Assembly (NCBI GenBank): GCA_963854835.1
Contig: OY978527.1
Location: forward strand, 19,067,345-19,131,344
Source: Megamerina dolium
Taxonomy: Eukaryota; Arthropoda; Insecta; Diptera; Megamerinidae
Length of the DNA stretch: 64,000 nucleotides
Direction of reading: 5' to 3'
Made by a program: the position numbers and the translations under genes
Notes under the pieces: model-generated
What the model saw: only the letters and a program-made list of their open reading frames with translations
The model's database searches: none
Told to the model about the DNA's origin: nothing
Shown: positions 36,370 to 49,973 of the stretch, in pieces
Layout: every line of letters starts with the position of its first letter
How positions within the stretch are numbered: position 1 is the stretch's first letter

Positions 36370-37240
36370 GATCATATTTACCACAGATTCCGCAGAATTG
36401 ATTCTTTTTTGTTTTTATTTCGTTTATAAATTTCACGAACAACCATATATACCACCAGCGTTGCTGAGTAACTAAAGGGAAATTATATTCAAGGAAAAGG
36501 GAAATTAAATACGAGTTGGTGTTCTTTTCCAACTCGGTTACAAAAGAATGCAGCTAATATGTACCCTAGAAATACAGAAGATAAGAGAACATTACGCGGC
36601 AAGACGCAGTAATACAAATCATCAGTGCCTGTCATGAAAAGCAACAACAATTATAACGTACAAATTACTCATTGTACTCTCAAACATTCGTTTATTTGAA
36701 GAGAAAAAACGAATGTATGGAATATTTCTTGTACTAGAGTGGAGTGTTCTATTTGCCTAATATTTCACTCTCACTCATTCTCATTCTATTTAGATATTGT
36801 ACAAGAGTTTGAGAGTAAAGAGAATCATTCGAAAATCAAATACATTCACGCAGCTCTTTAATAGGTATATGCATAAAAAAAAAAAAAAATGGTATATGCA
36901 TACAAGTATATATATATATGTGTGTGTGGGTGTATAGCAGATATTTGAAAAGGTAGGAAGCTATTTTTTTATATACTGAATTATTGCTAAAACCCAACCC
37001 TTACATAGAAAAAGAAACACGTTCAAGGGAGAGTGGTGGATATTCCGGGCAGATTTGTTTGTGCGCCTATGTTAGCCGGAGCGAGGAATTCATCTCCAAG
37101 CCGGATGCATGCAATGCAATAAGTTGGCATAAGAAGAGATAAGTGGTAGATGATATATTATTTACATTTTTTTTTATTCTCATAAAGTGCATCGCAAAAG
37201 GAATTGGCTTTAGCACACGTACACACTTGAACGTGTATTA
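36370..37240. other. Intergenic DNA, nothing recognised
   Basis: No gene. It includes an A-run and a GT-rich stretch near 36,910. Confidence 0.4.
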
Positions 37241-37768
37241 TAGCCTAGACAGACGGCAGCGTTAATCCGGATTACCGGCGCACTTAATCCGAATAAAATA
37301 TTAACCTGACAGACTGCAGTGTTGCGGATTAACTAAACGGCTGATTGCTGTTTTATTAGGTCTGCTCACTTACATTACTATCACTATCAATTTCTGTCAT
37401 CTGTCACTCTCGATATGAGAAAATCTACAAGAAGTACGTGAACTGAAAACTATCGGAAACTTGTAAATTGACATTCACAGTTCGTAATTGACAGCTGGAT
37501 TTATTTGTTCGCCAAAGCTTTTCATGTCGAAAACTGTTAACAATTGTTGAAGGTTTTTTATAAGCGAACACACCTAATATTTTATAAAATGGATGGAGAA
37601 AAATTCACAATAGACAATTTTCAGCAGTGTTGCCATCGCAAATTGCCCTAATCCTCTTTTATTTTGAGAATTAACTCATAGAGTTAATGGGGATTAGCTG
37701 CAGTTAATGCCCGAGTTAATTCGAATTAACTCGGTAATCCGGAATTAGGCTGCCGTCTGTCTAGGCTA
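37241..37768. mobile_element. TIR element, 528 bp
   Basis: It begins TAGCCTAGACAGACGGCAGC and ends with the exact complement. The inner ends share TTAATCCGGATTACCG-like blocks. The flanking trinucleotides are TTA and TCA, which could be a diverged TWA-type duplication (Harbinger-like), but this is weak. A possible vestigial start codon at about 37,589 reads MDGEKFTIDNFQQC before the frame breaks. Non-autonomous. Confidence 0.75.
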
Positions 37769-38640
37769 TCAGGAGAAAAAGCATATAAATTACTGTGTTG
37801 AGATGGGAGAAGCGAAGACGCAAATCAACACACACGCTTCTTGCTGGTATCTTGTGGTCAACCAATATTGAGGGTTAGGGTTCAAAGTTATTATATATGA
37901 TTGTTTTTTTGTTGTAAAAAAATGTTTTTAAGAGTATATATTATATAAATATTAGCTAAATAATTTTGTTTGTATAATAACGAATAGTTTGAATATATAT
38001 ATTTGTAAGGATTCAAGATAAATTATGTGTGGATAAATTAACGTGGTGAGGGCGGAGTGAGGGGCATGTCATTAGGGACATGGTAGTATAGTCAGCGTTT
38101 GCGTCCGTTTTTTCTTCAGGAGATTTTTTTATAAATCGGGGCATTTGAGGATCATGGGTGGGAGGGGTGCGTGGACTCCGGAAACTTTTGTATAAAGGAC
38201 CATATGGACAGTTCATGCGGCAGCGACCATAAGAGCATTTAAATGTGTGAAGATAGGTGTATGTGTATGTGTGCTTTCGTCTTCCATGTGAGGCGAGTTT
38301 ATTGTCTGCTCGTTGTTCCACCATGTTTGGTTGAGAGCCACGACTATTCTACCATGAGATGGTCGCAATAATGGCGCCCAAAAAGAATAAATTAAATTGT
38401 GGAGTTCGTGTGGTGTAGCTGTAACTTACGTGGTTAAGTGTGTAGAATGAGTGGCTTGCATTGGTTGTGTCACACGAGACAGAGATTCTGTGTTTGTTGA
38501 GGTAGGGCGCGGATAGATGGAGGATAGTTTGCCCTGTCAGGCTTGACATTGCTCGCTTTACCATCAACCCAAATTTCTTTTCGGAACTCATAAACACATG
38601 TAACAATATAAAGAAACAAAACAAAAGCGTGTACAACACA
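37769..38640. other. Intergenic DNA, no gene recognised
   Basis: The part from 38,013 to 38,640 is more GC-rich than its surroundings and may be a retroelement remnant. I cannot identify it. Confidence 0.35.
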
Positions 38641-38647
38641 CTTGCAT

Positions 38648-38803
38648 TTCAAACCGTATAATTTTATCTGGTCATTTAGACGAAGAAATCATCACGTGAA
38701 CTTTTACGAGACGTGTGAAATCTTTTTCATACAAATATATGACAGTTGATTTACGACCGTATAATTTTGTAAGATATACGCGGTTTACGCGGCTTTTATA
38801 CGA
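38648..38803 (+). mobile_element. MITE family M, copy 1
   Basis: ACCGTATAATTTTATCTGGT near the start and TTTATACGAT at the end are short inverted termini (CCGTATAA/TCGTATAA). TTGCAT occurs on both sides (38642-38647 and 38804-38809). Copies 2 and 3 are at 42.5 and 47.4 kb. Confidence 0.8.
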
Positions 38804-38839
38804 TTGCATGAATCCCACAATTAGGTGTGTTTGTTTACT

Positions 38840-39572
38840 TTACTTACTTATGTGGCCATAACAACCGAATATCGATTTAGGCCGAAAATAACATGCTTCG
38901 TCAGCCATCTCTGTTCTTCGCTAGCTGGCGCCAGTTAGAAATTCCAAGCGCCGTCAGGTTCTCCAGTACTTGGTCTTTGCACCTGAGGTTTGGTCTTCCT
39001 CTTCTGCGTCGTCCTCCAGCGGGTTCCGAATATAACACCTTCTTAGCTGGAGCGTGTTCTTCCATTCGCTCGACATGACCTAGCCAGCGCAGCCGCTGGA
39101 TTTTGATGCGCTTTACTATGTCAATATCGGCATACAGCTCGTACAGCTCATGGTTGTACCTTATTCGGTACTCGCCACCAACGCAAATAGGTCCAAAGAT
39201 CTTGCGTAGGACTTTTCTCTCGAAAACCCCAACCATTCGCTCATCCGAGATGGAAATTGTCCAGGCTTCAGCGCCATATGTTAGGACAGGCATGATGAGA
39301 GACTTGTAGAGTGTAGTTTTCGTTCTTCGAGAGAGGGCTCGACTTCTCAATTGCTTACTCAGCCCAAAGTAACACCTGTTAGCAAGAGTTATCCTACGCA
39401 TGATCTCCAAGCTAACGTCATTACTGCTGTTAATGCTGGTTCCAAGATAGACAAAGTCCCTTACTACTTCAAAAGCGTAGTTGTCAACAGTGACGTGCTG
39501 TCCAAGACGCCGGGACTCTTTGTTTGTTGACACTAGATACTTCGTCTTGCCCTCGTTCACCGTGAGACCCAT
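38840..39572 (-). pseudogene. RTE-like LINE, 3' fragment (RT C-terminus)
   Basis: The minus-strand frame has GLTVNEGKTKYLVS, VYLGTSINSS, LTYGAEAWTIS, ERKVLRKIFGP, RLRWLGHVERM and RRRGRP, the thumb and C-terminal region of RTE-type ORF2, ending with NWRQLAKNRDG. It is 5'-truncated just before the catalytic motif, at an (AT)n stretch (39574-39592). The 3' end reads GTTATGGCCACATAAGTAAG and runs into a TAAG/TAAA tail, typical of RTE elements. The ORF is otherwise open, so the insertion is fairly young. Confidence 0.8.
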
Positions 39573-39592
39573 CCATATATATATATATATAT

Positions 39593-41671
39593 AATGGCCA
39601 AAAATGGTAAAATATGGTAAGTTTTACACATACAGTATTAGTTGCGTTAGAAATGAAAAAAAGTGATAGATTTGCCACAATTGTAGGATAGTCCGAACAC
39701 TGATTACTAATGATAAGGGCAAAGCGTGTCTCATATGCCTGAAACGAAAACACCTCTCTCTTCCCCGTGTGTCCCTCGCTCACAAACAAAGTGTATTTCA
39801 TTTTTTTTTAGTGTCTAACATTGAAGTGCGTGATCCGAAACTTTACACAAACTCTTCAGATTTGAGTATCCCTAAACTACAGGTGATTTCATATAAGGTA
39901 GTGTTATCTGTACACGTGTACGTGTACGCAGCTGCACGCTCAAATTTTTTACTCTATAAATTTACGTTGCTGGATAATTCTTACTGGGAAAGTAAATTTT
40001 AAAATGCTGATTTTAGGAGAGGGAGAATCATATTATCTTTAGTATTCTTTGGCTAAAATCATCTTAAAGTTAGAATCGGGTTTTTGAGATTTTTTTAAGA
40101 GTTATGTAGCGTTATATAGAAAGTCAATAGTCATGAATGTGAAACTGAAGATTATACGACAACTTGCTTGCTTATCATTTATAGGATTTCAGAGCTTCAA
40201 AAAATTAATTTAAATCCGTTCGCATATCAGTTTTAGTAAAAAAGTGGTTTGTTTTGGCTCACCAAGGAAAAAAGATGAACATACATTTAAACTCAAAATT
40301 TGAAAAAAGTTATCTTATTCCACTTAGATGTTCCCTACAAAAAGTAATACTCTTTTAATTAGGAACCAAGTAAACAGGACCAGGTTCAAGTGTATTGGAC
40401 TACAGTCGAACTACATAGTTACAATTACTCAGGGATGTTATTGGATAGATTGCGCATAACATAGGGTTACAAATGAATTCTGCTCCTAAACTAAATTTAG
40501 ACATACTTCGAACCTGTGTTTTTCCATAACAAAATAAACAAAGCGGAAGTGAAACTGAACTTTCTTGAGAATTGCCCTAATTGATTTTGTCAATAAAAAG
40601 AAATTATTTTTATTATTTACTATTGGAAATAAAAAACAAACTAATAATTTATATTACTGACTATTGGTTACTATAATACACTTGGTTATCTCAATGAATG
40701 TGTGATGTTTGTAGGTGTAGGTGTCAACTGCCCTACCACCTTCTTGCTGTATTATCGTAAATAATTTTAAATAGAGGCTATTGATTTTTTGTCTCAATAT
40801 TTATTGTATGTATTTTATATATAATTTCAATTTAAATACATTTAAAGTTGTTAACATAGGTATGATTTCAACATTTATTAATGCTAAGGAGCACAAACTA
40901 ACGTTTGTGTATCTATAATTGTATGTAAATATTTTACATATTTGCAATATACAAAAATGCATTTTAACAATTTATGAGATGATTTTTCATACAATTCTAT
41001 TTGATACTTATCGTAATTCTTAACTAGTAGGTTAGTTGGTTGATATACATACATAAATAAAAATGGGAAAATAATAATACTGAAAATATCGATAAATATA
41101 ATAAACACACGTACAATTGATGAAAACAATGGAAAAGAAAACATAAAATGAAATATAAAAATATAATAAATGTAAGTATATTTACATTTATAGGGTTAAA
41201 AACTTTTTTGTTGTTTGCTCTTATGTTACACAAAAGTGAGTCATTATTTTAAAGTATATATGTAAATACTGTATGTACATATGTACTTGTAACATAAGTT
41301 CCAAAATGTCAAGAGCAAGATTTCCATATGAAATTGTTATCCATAATATAAGCAGGTATCCTGAAGGGAAGCAGTTTATATGAGTCGTAGATTTTGCTCA
41401 CAATGTTCTCGACCAGAGCAACATTTTTTATGACGCTGATACACGTTCGAAATGTACTTTCCAAATAGGTGAACATTTTCGTTTATCAACTCTAACATCT
41501 GGTATGTGCCGGTTCAATAAAATATGTACTTTCATTTGAATTTTTATCTCTATCGTATAATGGATTATCGGTGTCGATATCGATATTATAATGGGAGATA
41601 AGGTTAATATTAAATAGGGAGCGTGTTGAAGATGAAAAATCATTTTTTTTATGTCTTTCTACAGAGATGGG
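39593..41671. other. AT-rich intergenic DNA, no gene recognised
   Basis: Only short chance frames and no repeats noticed. Confidence 0.4.
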
Positions 41672-41881
<210 letters not shown>

Positions 41882-42490
41882 CGATTTAACAGCAGTTGAT
41901 AATTTAGCGGAATATAGGAAAGATTTAATTAGATTTTTTGACAAAATTGTTTTTTATTTTTTCTCAACTAAATGATTTCTAAATGGGATTTCGGAATGGT
42001 CAATATTTCAAAATATTTATTATAATAAGGGGAATGGACACAAAAATATTGTTGATATTAATAACGGGTTTTTCCGTGCATCAAACATTCCTAAAGTCAG
42101 CCTTCCGATGATTAAAATTTGGAACCTTAGTACATTATGCAAAATATTAAGCCTCTGTATAGGAAAATGTCATAATATGTATGAGATGCATATTACAAAG
42201 TAATGGAATTAAATACGTACGTACATGTAGTAGAAGCTCAGCCTTCCACTTATTTTGATTCCAATTCCATTGCAGCAAAACGTGTCCGATCCATAATATT
42301 GTGCAATCTAAAGTACAATCTGAATCGTCCATTTATTCAAAAATAGAATTAAAATATTTGCTCCAAGCAAGGTAACGTCGCCCATGCCTGATATATGTAT
42401 ATGTGGAGTAACAAGAGTTTAGTCAAAAAATGTACACGACAACGATTATTACAATTTGGAAATGGAATTTATAGTGGTAGGATTAATGCA

Positions 42491-42612
42491 ATCGTATAAA
42501 ATTATATGCTCGTAAATCAACTGTCATATATTTGTATGAAAAAAATTTTACGCGCAAAAGTTTACGCGATGATTTCATTGTGTAAATGACCAGATAAATT
42601 TATACGGTTTGA
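42491..42612 (-). mobile_element. MITE family M, copy 2
   Basis: Complement of copies 1 and 3, with a ~25-bp internal deletion near the end that carries GATATACGCGGTTTACGCGG in copy 1. Flanked by AATGCA on both sides (42485-42490 and 42613-42618). Confidence 0.75.
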
Positions 42613-42944
42613 AATGCAAATGTTGTATGTGCTTTTCTTCTGTAATACGTTCAATCATAGGTTAATATACTTAATTTAAAGATAATTACTCTCCTTTTTT
42701 TTCAAACAGGCCAATCTCTAATTTTCGACATTTTTAGAAGAATTTTTATTTTATTTTTATTGTTATTGATTATTCGTGTCATACCAGTGTCAATAAATAT
42801 TATAAATGGATTGAAGAGAGAACGAGAAAAAAAACATGATTGATAATACAAATCTCTACATACAATTAGAAAGACTTAAAATTAACTAGTATCTCAAATG
42901 GACATAAACATGTGCTCTATAATTTTTTCTTACACACATATACA

Positions 42945-43577
<633 letters not shown>

Positions 43578-43745
43578 ATTAAATCTACAATGTATGTAGT
43601 GTGTGTGTGTGTGAAAAATGCAAAGATAAAAACCAAACAATGATTCTATGCTGAATTTGTTTTCTAACGAATATGCATTTATATTATTGTACAATTGTTG
43701 AATTCAGTTATAAATATTATAGAATTTCTACTCCAATAATGATGT

Positions 43746-46700
43746 TTACAAATTATGTTTAGTTCGTAAGTGGTAGTTAAGACCACTTATATGAGAATAT
43801 GTCCGTGTGCAATATTCGCAGTTAAGACGTTTTTTCGTTTTGTTAGACGCCGTTGCTCTACTCTCGCTGTTAAAAATTTCATCATCATCATTATCCGCAT
43901 TATCATCATCTTCATTATCACCGATTAGCTCAGCATTGTCATCATCGTCGTCATCTTCCATTAGCACAGCTTCGGTTTTGTTCTTTAAACGTTGACGTTG
44001 TTGTTGTTGTTTATAGTAATTCTTCCTTCTATCATAATTGTTATGGTCATCTGAATCATCTGAATCTGTCACCATTTGTGCTAAATCCACACATTCCATT
44101 GGCTCTTGCAATGGCAGAACTGCTTCAATTAATTGTAATGGATTTACATTATCACCCCCACTACCATTAGACGAGGCACTCGCTTTTAGATGTCCGTTCA
44201 GCTCTGGATTTCTGGCGCATATATTGCATGCGTATGGTTTGCGCTGTGGTACAGAACTTGTGAATTCCTCTTTGCAGAAATCGCAACGATATTGACGATG
44301 CAATTTCAGATGATTTGACAAATGATGACGCAAACGAAACCGTTTGTTACAGAATTCACAACGAAAGGGACGCTCCTCTGTATGTGTACTAACATGTGCA
44401 GCACGCTCTTTGTCGCTACGATATATTTTACCGCATACCGTGCACGGGAAAGTCGTGGAATTCTCATGTGTTAGAACATGTGTAATAAACTGATTTTCTG
44501 CATAGTATGATGACGTACAAAGCGGGCACTTGTAGCGTTTTTCCCTATCATGTGTGTGCATATGATATCTTATAGCTTGTTTCGATTTAAAGCCTTTCTC
44601 GCACAGTACGCACTTGAATGGGGTCTCATCGGTGTGTTTTATCATGTGATTGCGATAGAGTGAATAATATTGAAAGGTTTTGTTACATAGCGAACAATAA
44701 GCAGGGCCACGTATTTGACGTCGCTTTGCCTTCATCCCTCTGCCTCCGCTGCATACTGGTGTTACACTCAGTATACTGCTGTTACCCTCAGCCGGTGCTA
44801 ATAATAATTGGTTATCATAATCATCATCATAATCACCATCTCCATTATCAGCACCATCATCATCATGGTTATCATTGTCATATTCAGCATTGTAATTCTC
44901 ATTGTTTGTATGATTACCATCATCATCATCATCATCATCACCATCGTCATTATTATCTTGTTCATCATTCTCCCTTTGAGTGTTGTCCATAATTTCATTA
45001 TTACAATTGCTTGATTGGTCATCACCACCATCGTCGTTATCATTATTAGAGTTCACAATTGTATTTTTTTTGTTAGAAGTCGAGCGATATATTCCATCTC
45101 TATTAATTATTCCTCCTCTATCTCCCTCGTGGCTTTTAGAGGGGTTTTCATTTACCCTTAACATTGATTTTGTTGGAGATATCGTTTGTTGTTGCTGTTG
45201 CCTTTCAGGTCCGGCCTGTTCAACATCGCTTTCCTCATCAGCACTGCTGAGGACAACTTCATAGCTAGTCCTACCGCAGTTCTGCTCCTCAGTGTCATCA
45301 TCAGTATGTTTTCTGTTTGCTTTATAACTTGAAATAGAAGTTGGCATTTGACGAGCTGCTGTTGATTTTGTCGCATATTGTTTAAATTTATCACTTTCTG
45401 TGCCACAAACTTTGCCATTGTAATTCAATTCTTCAGGATCTGTATGTACATTGACATCCAAGTAATTACTGCAATCTACATACTATATATATTGATGAAA
45501 AATGTGTTAATTAAAAACAAAAATTAAATTACATCGTTGATTATAAGTAATAAAAAGCAAAAAAAAACCTATTACGAGTAGCATTGTATAAGAAATGGAA
45601 CGATCTGATACCACGTACTCTTCAAAAAATAGTAATACTCTATGAAACCGGTTTCAATGCGAACAATAACGACCACAGCCCCAAAAGAGTATGTGGTAAT
45701 TATAAATGAAATGTCTTAAAACCTGACATGAAATTTGGATTTCAACCCCCGTGATATTTAATATAAAGCCTTAATTATAAATATGTTGTCTAAAAGCAAT
45801 AAGTTATGATAGTGCAAATGGAAGAATATACAATGTAAAGTCAACGTGAAAATATAATCGATGTTTAAATTTTTTTATTATTGTTTGTAAATCATACATA
45901 TTTCTATATGAATAAGTAAGATAACAAGTGAATGAATTCCATTGGGCATTGACCACACATTGCACTTAAATCATATTTTTTCAAGATATTCATCACATAT
46001 CATCACCACTACTGGTTCTTTAGTCCTGGTGGTGGCACGACTTATTTTTTAAACATGTTTCAATACAAATCGTGGGACTACAACTTTTGAGGCGATGTTG
46101 TTTGTGGAATTTGTTATTGTTTTGATTTCAAAGGGTAGGTATGAGATGCTGTACATATGTAGATACTGCTATCCCATTATTTTCAATTCGATATACAATA
46201 TATTGTACATATTAACAAAAATCGTTCCAAATGCTAAAAAATTACATATTACCGACATTATTTAGTGCTTACATCTTCTTTTTGTCCACTAATCCCACTG
46301 GCATATGGATCACCCATGTCAGACACATCGAAAGGACTAGTACCTCCCGATATTTCAGAAACTTCCAAGTGACGCATTTTAATATGACATATGAAATCGC
46401 CAATATCGCGTGTACTCTTATTGCAGAAAGTACAGATAAATGTCCATTGTCGTGCATTGTTGGCAACAAATATTTCGCCACATCGAGCACCAGGTAGAAA
46501 GGGTTTATTATGGTTTGATAAAAAGCGTGCAGGAAAATGAGCGAAGGATGTACGTTCTCTAGGGAGTCTAGAATGAGCTGGCGAAGGCAGCTGTTGTGGC
46601 GCTTGTACTGAACCTGTCTGATTGCTTTTCTTGACAATACCATTAAACTGGTTACTAGAAGCGTTTATTGATATATTATTGTTCTTGCTAGGCGTCGTCA

Positions 46701-46929
46701 TTGGTGTGGATTGTGGCCGCAGTCGTTTTTTCATCGGATCCTTCTCCACTAAATGATTTTCGAATAGGTCTGCATCTGTCTCAATCCTGAGTTTTTTATT
46801 AATAAAATTTTCTTCCTCCCCTTTCCCATACTTAATTTTGTTTAGCCGTTTAACCTGCACTGCTTCCTCTTCTTCCGCAGGCTCATACTCGTCAAATCTT
46901 TCTGTTTTTATTACAATTTCGTCAGCCAT
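43746..46929 (-). CDS. C2H2 zinc-finger protein, two coding exons
   Basis: Exon 1 is 46929-46273 (219 codons, from ATG), exon 2 is 45482-43746, giving about 797 aa. Exon 1 begins MADEIVIKTERFDEYEP, is acidic, and holds one C2H2-like module (CTFCNKSTRDIGDFICHIKMRH). Exon 2 has a long Asp/Asn-rich low-complexity region, then five tandem C2H2 fingers (CSLCNKTF..., CVLCEKGF..., CPLCTSSY..., CTVCGKIY..., CEFCNKRF...), a degenerate sixth (CDFCKEEF... without the His pair), a second acidic region, and an isolated C-terminal finger (CEYCTRTYSHISGLNYHLRTKH). This architecture suggests a nuclear DNA-binding regulator. I do not recognise the orthologue and give no name. The exon join is my inference from splice sites and phase. 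Two separate genes are the alternative, but exon 2 has no suitable ATG at its start. Confidence 0.85.
45483..46272 (-). other. Intron of the C2H2 gene
   Basis: 790 bp. The donor after GAAGAT is GTAAGC (first base 46272). The acceptor ATATATAG ends at 45483. Both exons join in phase 0, giving GQKED-YVDCSNYLDV. A nearer acceptor, TTGCAG at about 45,471, would be out of phase. Without splicing exon 1 would stop four codons later (VSTK). Confidence 0.75.
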
Positions 46930-47420
46930 TTTTTCACATAATTATCTCCATACACGTAATTAAAAAAATTTCTAATGTAGAAAATGCACATTATAGTTTC
47001 TTTCTGTTCATTATACACATTTTGTATTTCAATTAACCAAAATTTTCTCACTTGTAATACAAACGGTAATACAAAAGAGAAGGCAGAAACAAGCACTTCA
47101 TAAATTGTTTTTACTATTTCATGTCAAATAAATTGAAAGCAGTGTTGTAAGGTTTCAAACTTTTTTAACGTATTATATATTTCCCTTTGGGGTTTTTTAT
47201 ATTAAATTAACAAAATTGATGCAACCGAAACGTACCGTATCGTATCTATTCAAATAGATTTACATGTAATAAAAATTGCCAAAAAAGGGGAAAATACAAT
47301 TACTGTGCTGTTTGACAAAATTTAAACTAATTATCTTCAATTCAAATTAAGTAAAAGTACCTATAATTTAATATATTACGAAACAAAAACGTGTTGAACA
47401 GAGTTGCAATTCATACCGTA
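46930..47420. other. Upstream region of the C2H2 gene
   Basis: AT-rich, with no other exon recognised. Probably holds the 5' UTR and promoter, but no core motif is evident. Confidence 0.35.
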
Positions 47421-47426
47421 TAATTT

Positions 47427-47565
47427 TATCTGGTCATTTACTCGATGAATAACGTAAACCTTTATGAAGCACGTAAAATATTTTTCATATAAATATATGA
47501 CAGCTGGTTTACGAACGTATAATTTTTAAGATTCACGGGGTTTAAACGGCTTTGATACGATTGCA
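47427..47565 (+). mobile_element. MITE family M, copy 3
   Basis: ACCGTATAATTTTATCTGGT matches copy 1 at one end and TTTGATACGAT ends the element. TTGCAA is present on both sides (just left of the element and at about 47,570). It has more mismatches than copy 1. Confidence 0.75.
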
Positions 47566-47579
47566 AGAATTCCACCAAT

Positions 47580-48105
47580 ATGACTGATCTAAAATACCAC
47601 TCTATCAATGTATCGTATCGTAAGATGGTAATCGTATAAAGGTAGAGCAATTGTACAACATTTCTCTTGGAAGTGCCATATTACATATGTCATCAACTGT
47701 TTCCTTATATTACGAGTGTTGTCGAAATCCAAGTTATCGCAAACTAACATAGGTTTTGCGTCTCGTACTCCAAAAACCTGCAAAGTAGGGGAAATTGAGA
47801 GAGCAAAATGAAATTCAGTGTAAGGGGAAGTTGCACATTCAAATTTTTACTGGATCATTTTGTACTTCTAGGTATTTGCAAGTTAGAAAAACATCTGATC
47901 GCAACCAAACGAAACAAACAAGCAAACGAACAATTGCAATTTACTTAGTGGAACATAAGCTGTTCGTGAAACTTGCAGGTTTTTGCTGGTTTTGCGTTCT
48001 CGTACTTTTTCGATAATTTTTCTCTCTGCGAGCGAATGGTGTCAATAGGAGTGTTCTCGTACGCAATAGTTTGTGATAATTGTTACAAACTATCACATCT
48101 ATCAC
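47580..48105. other. Intergenic DNA, nothing recognised
   Basis: It ends in a small palindrome AGTTTGTGATAATTG/TTACAAACT near 48,070. Confidence 0.35.
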
Positions 48106-48109
48106 ATCT

Positions 48110-48250
48110 ATTGCCAATTGCTTGCCGATAGATGTGTTCCGTTCAAAAGAAAAAAATCTTTTCGATATTAAATTTGTTATGCTTCAGCCGGGGATTGAAC
48201 CTATGACCTACAGATCAGAAGGGCAACACACTAACCACTGAGCTACCATA
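48110..48250 (-). mobile_element. tRNA-headed SINE, copy 4 (head half only)
   Basis: Only the tRNA-like head and about 70 bp of body remain (ATTGCCAATTGCTTGCCGA through GAGCTACCATA). The part toward the family's 3' tail is missing. No target duplication seen. Confidence 0.85.
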
Positions 48251-49971
48251 AAAATAAAATGAAATATATATAACAAAATACGTTTCATTTTCAACGGATA
48301 ATATTGAAAACGTATCACCTACAAGTACAAAAAGTTGGTTATAGCAACTATGAAGAGAAAATGCAGTGCAAAAATGTTATTATATTTTTGTACCAAACAA
48401 AAATTCCTTTTTTATAAATTTTAAAAATTAAGTATAGATAATAAATTAATATTGCGCAAACAATTTTTTGTATATGGTATATAAGAGTATATACCATATA
48501 CAAATTAATAGTTAATTTTTCTTATTTAGATAAGATAACTATACAACATATATATGTACGAAGATATAAGTGATCTATAATTGAAAAGAATCTGGTAATT
48601 CCCCTATAAGCACAAGAGATAGCAGTATGTCCACGAGGATCCAATATCAATATACAATGTTGCCAACGCAGCAACATTAACAACATTAACAATAGTAACA
48701 ACCAAGAAAACGATGACACAAAACTACCCTTGAGCCAGTAAAAACCAATAAACCCAGACCAGAAAACAAAGCAGGTCCAGTACAGCGAGCACCCATAAGA
48801 ATAACAAACTTTTCAAACTTACAAAATAATAAAATTTATAACCAATAACTTTGGCGTAATTATCCAGCGCGACGTAGCAAAGAGACATCAACAATAAAAG
48901 CCGTGCAACCACAACCGAATAAATATTTTCAGCTACTGTATTTATCAGTGACAATGGGTTTTGATCCACATCAGAAGAAAATGATAAACAACAGAACCAA
49001 AATTACGTATTCATTATTGCTCCAATCATTAAACACTTATACCAGGAGTACAGAGTTTCACATATTGCTTAGCAGTGCGGTACACACAAAACCCACTTTG
49101 CAAGCAATTGTTCACACCATTCCATAAATAAAAATTTTTTGAATGAAATTATCGGACTCATTAGCCACCAGCATCAACCAACAAGCACACCAAAATGACT
49201 TTCACTACTTTAAACCACAATAATAATCCAGATAACGCTTCCCTAACAAAATAGCCAGAAGATTAACCCAATGTAAATAATCTCGCTCTCATTGCCGAAA
49301 CAAAAACCGAATTTCGATAAAGAGGAAGTTATTGTTTTCATTACTAGACTTCAACAACAAAAGCTGCAACAAAACTATTAAAAAAGCTAAGTGCAGCAGA
49401 CAACAACCAGCAGGAAGCACATCGTAATCATGGGCACCATAATCACCGAATTACCAAAACTTATATGTAATGTATCATACATTTTGAATTGTAAATAATA
49501 TCGCAAACTAAGCATAGTTCTAATTTTTTCTTTATAAGAAAAAATTATTATAATTTCATAATGATAATTTTTTCTTCCTGAGAGCCGAAATATGAAATAT
49601 GCACATATGCATATTTTGCCTCGCGACATACATATTTCCCGAAATTGTGAACGACACATTTGTCCATACACATACCAACATTGCTCGAAGTTGTGATATA
49701 CACAATCCATACTAATATTACTTATAATTGTGGAATGTCAGAACATTGAGCCAACTGCGTTGCAGTTGGGTGTGAAAATGCTGACAAAGCACTTTCCCAC
49801 ATAATTCGTAGTTCTGCACTTACTTAAGCATATCTGTGTAAGCATACATGTTTAGACATTCCATGATAACTAAAATCACGCGGGCTACTCATGTGTGTGA
49901 ATATCAAAATGTTGCTTTCTCACGTAGTATATACACACATGGGGAGTGCATCGATCGTGTACATAAACACA
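48251..49971. other. A/C-rich DNA, unidentified
   Basis: From about 48,600 to 49,440 the plus strand is A- and C-rich and pyrimidine-poor, unlike the flanks, as in decayed retroelement coding sequence. No domain can be recognised in any frame. Confidence 0.3.
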
Positions 49972-49973
49972 TA

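Noticed and set aside
38372..38385. Primer-binding-site-like TGGCGCCCAA
   Set aside because: No LTR boundary or retroelement coding sequence could be linked to it.
44618..45043. His/Ile/Met-rich frames opposite the zinc-finger gene
   Set aside because: Alternate-frame translations of the GAT/AAT codon runs.
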